Shown here: positions 32,740-43,000 of the stretch, piece after piece
Layout: every line of letters begins with the position of its first letter
Position numbering within the stretch: position 1 is the first letter of the stretch
From: Diplonema papillatum
Lineage: Eukaryota > Euglenozoa > Diplonemea > Diplonemida > Diplonemidae
Assembly: GCA_030068145.1 (NCBI GenBank)
Contig: JAPJBO010000367.1
Location: 147,194-211,193 of the forward strand
DNA length: 64,000 nucleotides
Reading direction: 5' to 3'
Made by a program: the position numbers and the translations under genes
Notes under the pieces: generated by a model
Told to the model about the DNA's origin: nothing
Database searches by the model: none
The model's input: only the letters and a program-made list of their open reading frames with translations

Positions 32740-33232
32740 AAACAAAAAAAAAAAAAAAACGCCGCCAAACGTAGCAGGAGGCGCCTTCGGCTGAAAACGA
32801 AGACAAAAAAACCCCCCGAAATGAATGAAAGAGGCGAGTGAGCACGCATGGTCTTAGCTGCTTGCCACTGCACTATTTTGAAAGTTTTGGTTCGTTTTTC
32901 TTTTTGCCAAAGGTCCGGTATTCTCAAATGACATAGCTCAAAAACGATGCCGGGACTGAGCTGGTACTGCACCTTCCCTCCTGCCTTTTGTTTTTCCTCG
33001 CCCATTGCCGTCTGCCAGGCCTCTGCAGTTCTACACGGGAAGTGAAAAAAAAAAAAATAAAAATAAAAAAGCAGCACGCATTCACAGGCGATCGGTTGCG
33101 AGGGGTACAAACCCACGCCTCGCAATTCACAAGACCTTTGGGGATTCCTTCGAAACAAATGAACGTGTAGACTGCACACACAAGGCTGCAGACGACATGT
33201 CTATTTTTCTTTTGAATTAAGCACCCGGGTTG
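32740..33232. other. 3' flank of ACBP, no further gene
   Basis: A-rich tracts follow the ACBP stop. No exon recognised. Confidence 0.35.
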
Positions 33233-33436
33233 TAGAAAATTCTTGAGGAGACTGCCAGTTGCGATAGATCAAAGGAGGTAAATGTGCTGTAGCCCACACG
33301 GTAACACAGGTAAATCTGGCTTTAGTGGCGGGGCGTAAGCGTTCAACAAAGAATACCCACTTTGTGTAGGTGTATTGTTTTCTCCCCCTCCAGCCTCCTT
33401 CGAAATGACACACAAGGCAGCCCCTCGAGGATTTCT
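33233..33436 (+). mobile_element. Rep1 MITE-like element
   Basis: Left GAAAATTCTTGAGGAGACTG and right CCCTCGAGGATTTC. A second Rep1 left-end fragment (GAAATACTCGAGAAGAC) follows at about 33461. Confidence 0.6.
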
Positions 33437-33489
33437 TTGACTGCGCACCGGCTTTGCACGAAATACTCGAGAAGACTTCCCGTCGCACT

Positions 33490-34114
33490 AAGCACCGGGC
33501 GGTGCCTCCGAGTGTTTCGGTCTCTTCTTGTGCCGGCCTTCCCGTTTCGCTTCGTTTTGTACCTTCCCCACGTGCTCACGGCTGCCTGAAAACGACTCCT
33601 ACCAGAACGGGGCCCGGCCGCGGTGGGGCAGGGTTTGCAGGAGGGCGGGAAAGGCCGTTTTTTTTTTCTTCTTCTTTTTGTGCTTGCCTGCCTTTCTTTC
33701 CCATTTTCTTCTTTAAAAGACTGTGCTTTGCTTCCCGCACAGTTTTCCCCACCCCCCCTATCCTCCTCTTCGTTGTGCTGCCTTGAGCGCCGTGTTGAAA
33801 AACGAGCTTTCTCCTCCGTTTTTGCATGTTGCTTTACGTCTGGGACTGGGGAGGAGAGAATACGGACCCCCTCGAGTACTTCCCATGACAGGCGACCCCC
33901 AGCAGTTGGCTCTCTGGAAACTTGCACACCAAGAATGCTGTCGCGCTTGGAGGCAGCCCAACCTCGTGAAATGCACACCACATGCCACATCTCTCGGCGG
34001 GTTTGCGGGGAAAGATGGTTTCGCGCGTTGGAGGAACGGCTGAGTGAAATGCTCTGGCCGGCTGACGGCGATGTGTCCACAGCAGAATTGGCGGGTGGAC
34101 TTTGAGGGGATGAG
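33490..34114. other. Intergenic, no supported gene
   Basis: T- and C-rich stretches; open frames here lack coding features. Confidence 0.35.
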
Positions 34115-34985
34115 ACCTCCCTCAGTGATGACACAACCGTCGCAGAGAAAACAGGCCAGTGGCACGAACGTAATGAGAGCGATCACACCGTCGCACAGAA
34201 GGGTAATGACAGAGCCCGCTCGCGCAGAAAGTAGGCCGGCGGCACGTGATGAGAGTGATCGCACAGCCGTCACAGAGAAAGATGGGCCAGCGGCACGAAC
34301 GTGATGAGAGTGATCGCACAGCCGTCACAGAGAAAGATGGGCCAGCGGCACGAACGTGATGAGAGTGATCACACAGCCGTCACAGAGAAAGATGGGCCAG
34401 CGGCACGAACGTGATGAGAGTGATCACACAGCCGTCACAGAGAAAGATGGGCCAGCGGCACGAACGTGATGAGAGTGATCACACAGCCGTCACAGAGAAA
34501 GATGGGCCAGCGGCACGAACGTGATGAGAGTGATCACACAGCCGTCACAGAGAAAGATGGGCCAGCGGCACGAACGTGATGAGAGTGATCACACAGCCGT
34601 CACAGAGAAAGATGGGCCAGCGGCACGAACGTGATGAGAGTGATCACACAGCCGTCACAGAGAAAGATGGGCCAGCGGCACGAACGTGATGAGAGTGATC
34701 ACACAGTCGCACAGAAGGGTAATGACACAGCCCGCTCGCGCAGAAAGTAGGCCGGCGGCACGTGATGAGAGTGATCGACACAACTGTCACAGCGAAAGCG
34801 GGCCAGAGGCACGAGCTGATGAGAGTGATCACACCGTCGCATAGAAGAGTAATGACAGATCCCGTTCGCACAGAAGGTATGCCAGCGCTGTCGCAAAGAA
34901 GAGTAATGACAGAACCACGTCACACAGAAAGACCACCGGCATGCGATGAGAGTGATCACAACGTCTACAGATAGAAGGGCAATGA
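34115..34985 (+). repeat. 55-bp minisatellite with variant flanking units
   Basis: Eight nearly identical 55-bp units (34248-34687) start GATGAGAGTGATCACACAGC and contain GGGCCAGCGGCACGAACG. On both sides lie longer variant units carrying AGAAGGGTAATGACAGA. A related short array is at 49195-49440. It ends about 135 bases before the tail-anchored gene. Confidence 0.85.
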
Positions 34986-35120
34986 CGGAACCGTCCAACA
35001 TTTCCGACGGCGAATCGCAACACCCACCAGGCACGGGCCGCGCACGGCGCCCCTCAGAATCAGAAAGAACCCAAAAAAGAAAAAATATATCCCACCCCCC
35101 CCTGAAGAAAAAGGCACACC

Positions 35121-36032
35121 ATGCAAGAAGCGACGCCGACCTTCCGGAAGGAGTGGCTAGCAGGAGCCGGCGGCGCCGGGGACGGGCGGCGCGTGACAGT
35201 GAACGACCTGACGCAGCGCTTCATGACGGGCCGGTCGCACACGGCGTGCATCACGATGGTGCCGGGCGCGTGGGAAGCGTGCAAGAGCAACGCGGAGAAG
35301 AAGCAGGTGCTGTCGATCGCGGTGCAGTGCCTCTGGGACCTCGACAAGACGGCCGCCGCGGGCCTGCTGCCGAAGTGTTACGGCGCCACGTCCACGAAGC
35401 TATCCCTGCCGCTGGACCTGGTCAGACTGCAAGCGAAACTCCTCGTAGCGCAGCAGCACCACGACGAGGCGAAGAAGCTTTGCGTGGCGTACCTCGCTGC
35501 GAGCAAAGCCGAGCCAACGGCGTCGTCTCTCGACTTGCTCGAGGTTTTCGTCACCGAAGTCCTCTCGCCGGCGGAGGCCGTGAAGTCGCTGGACGTGCAG
35601 TACTTGTCGTACCTCATCGTCGACCCGACGCGGGTCGAAAACTTACGCTCAACCGTCAAAGCGCGGGAAGCCGAAGCCTCGGCCGGCTCCAGCGGCAGCC
35701 ACCGCCGCCGCGCCGCGACCCGGTCCGCCGATCAATCGACGCGGAAGCCGTCGCCCCCGCCGCCGAACGGCCAGCTTGCTGCGGCAGCGCCGGCCCCGCC
35801 TGCGTCCCACGCGGTGGCGGCAGCCTCCACGCAGCCCGAAAACCGGTCGCGCGTCGTCGCCGCGCCGGCGTCGGGCCTGGTGCTGTGGGGCAGCCAGCTG
35901 CTGGCTTCGTCGGCCGAGGCGTTGGGGCTCTCGAAGCAGGCGGTGGCGTCCCTCACCGCAGCGGTGCTGCTTACCGTCGTCGTCCTCTTGAGCCGCAGGC
36001 GCGTCTCGGCGCGGCACACCATCCAGCTCTAG
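35121..36032 (+). CDS. Tail-anchored membrane protein, possible PEX26/Pex15-like
   Basis: 303 residues from ATG 35121, intronless. Residues about 30-180 are helical and TPR-like (RLQAKLLVAQQHHDEAKKLCVAYL). A linker rich in S, R, P and A follows, then a single hydrophobic helix near the C-terminus (VASLTAAVLLTVVVLL) and a short basic tail SRRRVSARHTIQL. The layout, helical cytosolic domain plus C-terminal anchor with a basic lumenal tail, is that of peroxisomal import receptors' membrane anchors such as PEX26, Pex15 or APEM9. No motif proves this, and a mitochondrial or ER tail-anchored protein is equally possible. Confidence 0.6.
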   Translation: MQEATPTFRKEWLAGAGGAGDGRRVTVNDLTQRFMTGRSHTACITMVPGAWEACKSNAEKKQVLSIAVQCLWDLDKTAAAGLLPKCYGATSTKLSLPLDLVRLQAKLLVAQQHHDEAKKLCVAYLAASKAEPTASSLDLLEVFVTEVLSPAEAVKSLDVQYLSYLIVDPTRVENLRSTVKAREAEASAGSSGSHRRRAATRSADQSTRKPSPPPPNGQLAAAAPAPPASHAVAAASTQPENRSRVVAAPASGLVLWGSQLLASSAEALGLSKQAVASLTAAVLLTVVVLLSRRRVSARHTIQL

Positions 36033-36052
36033 CCGCGCCGGGCGGCCTCAAC

Positions 36053-36745
36053 CACGTTTGTTGGTTGGTAACAGGACAGACAGTTTCCGTTTGTTGGTTG
36101 GTCACACGGCAAACGGTTTCCGGCTCTCTTGTTCTCTTCCGATTGCAATTCTCTGCGGAAGCGACTGCAGCATCAGTCAGGCCGTGGAAGGCACTGGTGA
36201 TGTGGATCCACCAACTGCACACATTCACCCAGCGTACAGCTGGCACTGGCGAGAGCTGTTGCTTACTTGAGGTTTTTGTCACCAAAGTCCTCTCGCCGGC
36301 GGAGGCGGCGCAAAGTCGCTGGACGTACCTCACCGTCGACCGGACGCGGGTCAAAAACCTGCACGCAGCCAGTCAAGCGCGGGAAGCCGAAGCCTCGGCC
36401 GGCTCCAGCGGCAGCCACCGCCGCCGCGCCGCGATCCGGTCCGCCGATCAATCGACGCGGAAGCCGTCGCCCCCGCCGCCGAACGGCCAGCTTGCTGCGG
36501 CAGCGCCGGCCCCGCCTGCGTCCCACGCGGTGGCGGCAGCCTCCACGCAGCCCGAAAACCGGTCGCGCGTCGTCGCCGCGCCGGCGTCGGGCCTGGTGCT
36601 GTGGGGCAGCCAGCTGCTGGCTTCGTCGGCCGAGGCGTTGGGGCTCTCGAAGCAGGCGGTGGCGTCCCTCACCGCAGCGGTGCTGCTCACCGTCGTCGTC
36701 CTGTTGAGCAGGCGCGTCTCGGCGCGGCAAACCATACAGTTGTAG
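36053..36745 (+). pseudogene. Tandem copy of the tail-anchored gene's 3' half
   Basis: From about 36265 (LEVFVTKVLSPAEA) to the stop at 36745 this repeats the 3' half of the preceding gene; the linker and anchor helix are nearly identical, ending LLSRRVSARQTIQL. It lacks the N-terminal domain, and its 5' portion comes from the intergenic flank. It could serve as an alternative last exon but is read as a partial duplication. Confidence 0.7.
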
Positions 36746-37020
36746 CCGCGCCCGGCCTCGACCAACAGACGGGTTCCGTCTGTTGGTTGGTAACAGGACA
36801 GACGGGTTTCGGCTCTTTGTTCTTCTCCGATCGCATGTATCTGCGATTCGCAGGCCGGGGCAAGGCACTGGTAATGTGGTCACCAGCTGCATACATTCGA
36901 CTGAAAATGAAGCCCGCGTACAGCTGGCACTGGCTCGGCGGGAGCTATTGCCAAATACACGCGTGGACACAGTTGTGCCGTGGCGGTGAAGGCCCGCTGC
37001 ACGGGCGGTTCCAACGCCCG
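36746..37020 (+). repeat. Third, flank-only copy of the same duplication
   Basis: CTGTTGGTTGGTAACAGGAC, GGCAAGGCACTGGTAATGTG and GTACAGCTGGCACTGGC repeat the spacer seen at 36055-36260, without the coding part. Confidence 0.65.
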
Positions 37021-37229
37021 CTTTAGCTCCCCCGTGCAGTTTTCCCCCGTGCGGTACCCCCCAGCACGCTTCGAACATAACTCGAACACAACGGCGTCGG
37101 GGCCTTCAACCTGGCGACAGGTTGCAGGGAAAAGCCACGCCGCACCGTGCCCGCTGCCTGTGAGTGATGGGGCTGGCTGCTGTGGGATACGATAGGGCGC
37201 ACGCCGTCTGGCAGAGCCGCGGGTTGATC

Positions 37230-37496
37230 TCCCAGAAGAAGAAGAAAAAGGCCGCTCCTGGTCCAGGAACGTGACGGTCAACCACAGCTTGTAAAGCTTG
37301 AGTCGGAGGCAGCACAGTGCCACAACCCCGTCCGCTCTGCCCTGCGGCTGACCGTCTCGACCAGCTTGTATTCAGCGCGAGCGCCAAGCCCAAGGTGCGC
37401 CAAGCCCAAGGTGCGCCAAGCCTCGATGCTTCAGTATGGGAAATCGGTAGCCACTTGACCCGTAGGCCCGTGGCTCTGCAGTACCGCCGAACACGT
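37230..37496 (+). repeat. Rep5 dispersed repeat
   Basis: Same blocks as 3161-3438; the sequence CCAAGCCCAAGGTGCG is locally duplicated. Confidence 0.55.
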
Positions 37497-39129
37497 GACC
37501 TCCCAAAAATATCAAGGCACGGGGAACGCTTCCCCTGAACTACGAGTCTGCGAGCCAAGGAACTACCACCACAGACGGCTATCGGCAGAATGGATGGGCC
37601 CTGAGCTTGAACCGACTCTAGTTACGAACGCACTACGCCCTTTGCGACGACTCTGCGTACGATTCTCTGTGTCTCTCGTATGAAACTGCGAGAGGCAAGA
37701 ACCAGTATTGTAGAGACTCCCAACCATCAGAAGCTCCGGGCACGGCCGTCGCGATGCGGCATTGCAGGTGCTTCTCTTCGTCTTTGTGTGACTGCGAGTG
37801 AAAAACGGGTTGGCGATGAGACTCCAGCGATCCGTGTCGGCTGCTTTTGGCGGAGCACGTGGCATACTGCCATGCTCACGTACGACGAGGCTGTCATTTT
37901 GGGGCACCAAAAGGACCCGATACCCTTGGCAATGAACTGATTCCATTTGTGCTTCCTTGTTGATCCCGGATACAAATCCAAGTTATTTGATGACTTGACT
38001 CTGCACGCTTAACACGCGTTGGCGGATATCTAGCCATCCCTTGTTCTAAAAAATGGAGGGTCGTGTTGGGAACATTATTGGAGTTGCGGTCATGCGGTGA
38101 CAAACAAAACGGCCGGCGATCGGCATGAATGTGTCGGGAGGAAAAAGGGCCTCCGTGGATTCGTTCAACATTCTTATGTGCAGCCGTTGTCCCCTTCAGT
38201 ACAATGATGTTTTTAAGAGACTCGTGTCTCCGAAGACTACCACCGCCACCGAAATACGACCAAACGGACAGAAACAGACTATGATCATGCAACGATGCTT
38301 TTGCGGTCGCCGGAGGGCTCTTAAAGAAATTGGAAACTTCAGCCGAACTTTCACTCTCCAGAGAGAGCCACGAACGCAACGAGGCGCGCCACCACAGAGT
38401 GCCAAACAGAGAAAAATAAGAGGGGGGTTAGCCTCCTGGCTTTTCCGTCTCCCCCACTTCCTCCCTGCTTGCTTCTTTGTCTTCAGAGGTCTGGTGGCAC
38501 CGCTTGGCAGCTTCCTTGAGTCCGCCTTTCGCCGTCCTTTCATGCAAGCGCACGACACACTAGAGTGAGCTAGCCGCACCAACCTGCGCGGCAGGGAGTG
38601 GAGACGAGGTGATGCAAGACGAAGGGGAAGCGCGAAGCGACCAGCCCGGACGGACCAGCAAGACGCAAGACCAGGCGACGAAGAGAAGGAGGGGGACGCG
38701 ACCCTCGAGAGACCCGGGCTAAGTAGCCTGGAGCTAGTGTGATGGACCCTTCTTCGGAGGGGCTCACGCACTCAAAGTTCGACTTATACGCACACACCTG
38801 CGCAACCTTCCGCCGGTCGGAGCGGCTAGTTTCACGCGTGTAAACGTGAAGACCCGCCTAGTGCAGGGTCTTCTTTTCAGAGAAGTCGTAGTGTCGTCTG
38901 AGTAAACCGGAGCAGCATTGCCATTCTCGAAGCCATGTGCTATGACTCGGTCGACCTGTTTCATCCACGCCGCCGCGCCGAGCGTTGGTTCTTATCTCGG
39001 TCAATCGTATCCACCTCGACCCCGCGGTTGATAGACCCATGCAACAACGTGAACCTGAAACACGAAATGGTTGGATCCCTCCGACGCTTGGGTCATTAGG
39101 TTTTCGAGGCGGCTAGGGAAACGTGTGGG
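37497..39129. other. Intergenic, no supported gene
   Basis: No domain-bearing or exon-like frame recognised. One copy of the CGAACTTTCACTCT motif lies at about 38344. Confidence 0.35.
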
Positions 39130-39221
39130 CAAGGCAATGGCGGTTACGCGTTGTTGGTGTTCAAAGGAACAAACCACCACACCACCCAGGGTAGAGGACA
39201 AGGGAGGGGTGGAGGCCAATC

Positions 39222-39515
39222 ATGGCGAACCAAGGGATCGTGCGGCACCTCAACGACCTGAAGAAGAGGGTGCCGGACCGGATGGTCAGGAAGCGGCTGT
39301 CGCAGGCTGTCGAGTCGATCTCGAAGTACCCGCTGCCCATCGAAAGCGGCGCGAAGGCGCGCGACCTCAAGGAGTGGATCGCGACGCGCATAGACCAGCA
39401 CCTCCGCAGCGAGCTGCACACCGGCGTGGCCCCGTCGGCGACGTCCCTCATCAAGGCCCACGCGGTCCTCTCGCAGACCGTCGAGCCGCTGTCGCAGCGC
39501 TCGGCTTGGGGTTAG
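39222..39515 (+). pseudogene. First tandem copy of the MUS81 5' end
   Basis: A 97-residue frame matches MUS81 residues 1-98, then ends SAWG-stop instead of continuing. It lacks three residues in the helix-hairpin-helix: RDLKEWIATR replaces RDLNGVGEWIATR, removing the GVG hairpin. Its upstream sequence (CACCACCCAGGG ... CCAATC) is the same as before the full gene. Confidence 0.75.
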
Positions 39516-39640
39516 GTTTCCTAGGCCGAAAGCGTCTGGCTGAGGAAACGTGCCGGTGCGCTTTGTAAAAATACTTTCGTCAAAGGAACACACCACCACA
39601 CCACCCAGGGCAGAGGACAAGGGAGGGGTGGAGGCCAATC

Positions 39641-39943
39641 ATGGCGAACCAAGGGATCGTGCGGCACCTCAACGACCTGAAGAAGAGGGTGCCGGACCGG
39701 ATGGTCAGGAAGCGGCTGTCGCAGGCGGTCGAGTCGATCTCGAAGTACCCGCTGCCCATCGAAAGCGGCGCGAAGGCGCGCGACCTGAACGGCGTCGGCG
39801 AATGGATCGCGACGCGCATAGACGAGTACCTCCGCAGCGAGCTGCACACCGGCGCGGCCCCGTCGGCGACGTCCCTCATCAAGGCCCACGCCGTCCTCTC
39901 GCAGACCGTCGAGCCGCTGTCGCAGCGCTCGGCTTGGGGTTAG
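39641..39943 (+). pseudogene. Second tandem copy of the MUS81 5' end
   Basis: 100 residues with the GVG hairpin intact, ending SAWG-stop. It is nearly identical to the start of the full gene 428 bases downstream. If transcribed it would give a free N-terminal HhH domain; there is no evidence for that beyond the open frame. Confidence 0.75.
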
Positions 39944-40068
39944 GTTTCCTAGGCCGAAAGCGTCTGGCTGAGGAAACGTGCCGGTGCGCTTTGTAAAAAT
40001 ACTTTCGTCAAAGGAACACACCACCACACCACCCAGGGCAGAGGACAAGGGAGGGGTGGAGGCCAATC

Positions 40069-43000
40069 ATGGCGAACCAAGGGATCGTGCGGCACCTCAA
40101 CGACCTGAAGAAGAGGGTGCCGGACCGGATGGTCAGGAAGCGGCTGTCGCAGGCTGTCGAGTCGATCTCGAAGTACCCGCTGCCCATCGAAAGCGGCGCG
40201 AAGGCGCGCGACCTGAACGGCGTCGGCGAATGGATCGCGACGCGCATAGACGAGCACCTCCGCAGCGAGCTGCACACCGGCGCGGCCCCGTCGGCGACGT
40301 CCCTCATCAAGGCCCACGCCGTCCTCTCGCAGACCGTCGAGCCGCTGTCGCAGCGCCCAGCTTCATCCGGCGGCGGGGGCGCCGCAGCGAAAACCCCAGC
40401 GGGTAGGGCCCCCACGCAGAGGGCGAAGCCCGCCAAAGGAGGGGGCGGCGGCGGCGTCGTGCGGCCTGAGTCCGCTTCGTCTTCCGCCGCCTCTTCTTCT
40501 TCTTCTTTGGCGTTTGAAACGTTCACGCTGAACCAGCTGCGCGTCTTCTGCAAGAGCAAAGGCGTGGCCACCAGCGGCTCGAAACCGGAGCTCTTGAAGC
40601 GGTGCGTGGCCTACCAGCAGCCGGCGACGAGCGGGCCGTCGCCCCCGTCGACCCGCCCCGCGGCGCTGCACTTCGACGCTGAGTTGACAGCCGCGGACCC
40701 AGCGAACACACACCGTCCAGGCTCCGCGCCGCCTGAGGGTGCGCAAGACGCCGTGTCGAAGCTGACGGCCTCGAAGCTGCGAGTGGCGCTCGCCCGGTTG
40801 AACCTCGGCACCGCAGGCGTCAAGTCCGCGCTGGCAGACCGGCTGCGGCGGCACGCCGCCGCCGTGGCCGCGGCCGGCGGCCCCCCGCTGGACCTCGAGC
40901 TTCTCAGCCTCGCCACCGAAAAACCCGCTGCCGCCGCGAGCCAAGGCGCCGCCCCTGAGCCGTCGCCCGCCGACGACAGTGGGAAGGCTGGTTGGCAGGC
41001 TGCTGTCGACGCGCGCATCGCGAAGCTGGAGGAGGAAAACCGGATGCTCAAGGACCTCCTCGTCGCGTCCTCCCAGGGGCAGGCCAGCCAGAGCCAGCAG
41101 GCGGCCTTCGAGCTGGGCGGAGCTGGAGGCGGAAAAACGGAGTTCTCGCAGGCAGACCGATGGCAGTCGGCGGTGCCGGAGGCTGTTGGATCTGCGCCGG
41201 CGGGCTTCAACCCATGCGGGGTCCCCGGGGCGGGCGAAACGGCGGCGTTTTCGCAGGAAGACCATTCCGGGGCGTCCCACAGCCAGCGGGGGCAGGCGGG
41301 CGGCGCGCCGACAGCCGCCCGACGGCTGCCCTTTTCAGCGGCGCCGGAGGCTGTTCGGTCTGCGCCGGCGGGCTTCAACCAATACGGGACCTCCGCAGGC
41401 GGAAAAAACGCGGCGTTTTCGCAGGAAACCCATTCCGGGGCGTCCCACAGCCAGCGGGGGCAGGCCGGCGGCGCGCCCTTTTCGGCGGCGCCGGAGGCAG
41501 TTCGATCTGCGCCGGCGGGCTTCTACCAATGCGGGGCCTCTGCGGGCGGGAAAAACGCGGCGTTTTCGCAGGAAACCCATTCCGGGGTGTCCCACAGCCA
41601 GCGGGGGCAGGCCGGTAGCGCGCCGGCAGCCGCCCGGCGGCTGCCCTTTTCAGCGGCGCCGGAGGCGGCGCGATCTGCTCCAGTAGGCTTCAACCAATAC
41701 GGGTCCCCCGCAGACGCCGCGGGTGTCACGCCGCCCCTGTTTCGGCCGCTCGCCGTGCAAGGCGCTTGGGGGCCCGCGGCCATGGTCGCGCCGCCGTCGC
41801 ATCGGACCGGCCCGTGCAATGCGTCGCCGCTCTCACCGGTCTCCGCGCGGGACACGCCGCTGCCTGCTTCATCGGGCAATCGATCCGCCTGCGAAAGTCC
41901 TCTGGTCCCCGGCTCTCTCGCCTCGCAAGCTGCACCCCGCAGCCTTCACCCGTCCTGTCCGCGCTACACCACCTCCCCAGCACCCGGAGGCGGTGCCGGA
42001 GTTCCGCGGGCTGCGCCTCAAGGCGCGTATGCGCTGGGACCCGCCGGTTGCGGAGCGAGTCCGTTGAGTCCGGGGGCGGGCCGATGGCGGGGGGTCTCGG
42101 GTGTGGGGGCGGGGGGGGCTGCAGGTTTTGGAGCGGGTCCTCCTAGTCCAGGCGCAGGCCTCTCGCCTGCTGTGTCGCATGGCAGCAGGGCGCCAGGCGG
42201 TGCGCGGCAGGAGACGCAGAATCCCAGCGCCGGTTTTGGGTCAAGTCCTGCGAGCCCGGGCGTGCGGCTCTCACAAGGCATGCCTTCATCTCAAGCATTG
42301 TCGCAAGGGCTGTCTCAAGGGTTGTCCCAAGGGTTATCTCAGGGATCAGCAGCGTCCGGCTCGTCCGGGAAGCGGCGCCGGCCGAAGTCGGAGAATGCTG
42401 TGCCCAGCAGTGTGCTGTCGGCCGGGGGCCGGTACCCTGCCATCCAGCCCGCGTCTTCTTCTTACGCGTTCGTGCTGGCCTTGTACAAGCACCACTTCGA
42501 CACGGCGGACCACTCGGAGCGCACCGAAGCGCCGCCCATCCTCTTGTCGGAGCTCATCCGCACCGCGCAGCCGTACACTGCCTCGCGCCTGACAGCCAAC
42601 CCCTTCGGCCGAGACCCGAAGCGAACGGACGGGAGCAAAGGGCAGTGGTTCACCGGCGGCACGCTGTCGCTCAACAAGACGCTGGCAGGGCGCAACCTGG
42701 TCATCAAGCACCAGCTCCGCGCCGAGGAGGAGGCCGCGTACGAGCTCACTGAGGAGGGCAAAGCCTTCGCGTCGCACCTGTGGCGGTGCCACACCGACCG
42801 GGACTACGTCAACGAATGCGTCGTGCGGCAAGGCCACGGCCGCAAGCGAAAGTGCAAAGACGCGGACCCGCCGCCGGAGCCCGCGGCGCGCGAGAAAAAA
42901 AGGCCGAAGACCGCGGACCCAGGCGCTGCGGTTGCGCGCCCGGCGGGGGAGGAGCCTGTTGCCGGCGGGACAAGGGCCGAGCGGGCGCAACCAGAGCCGG

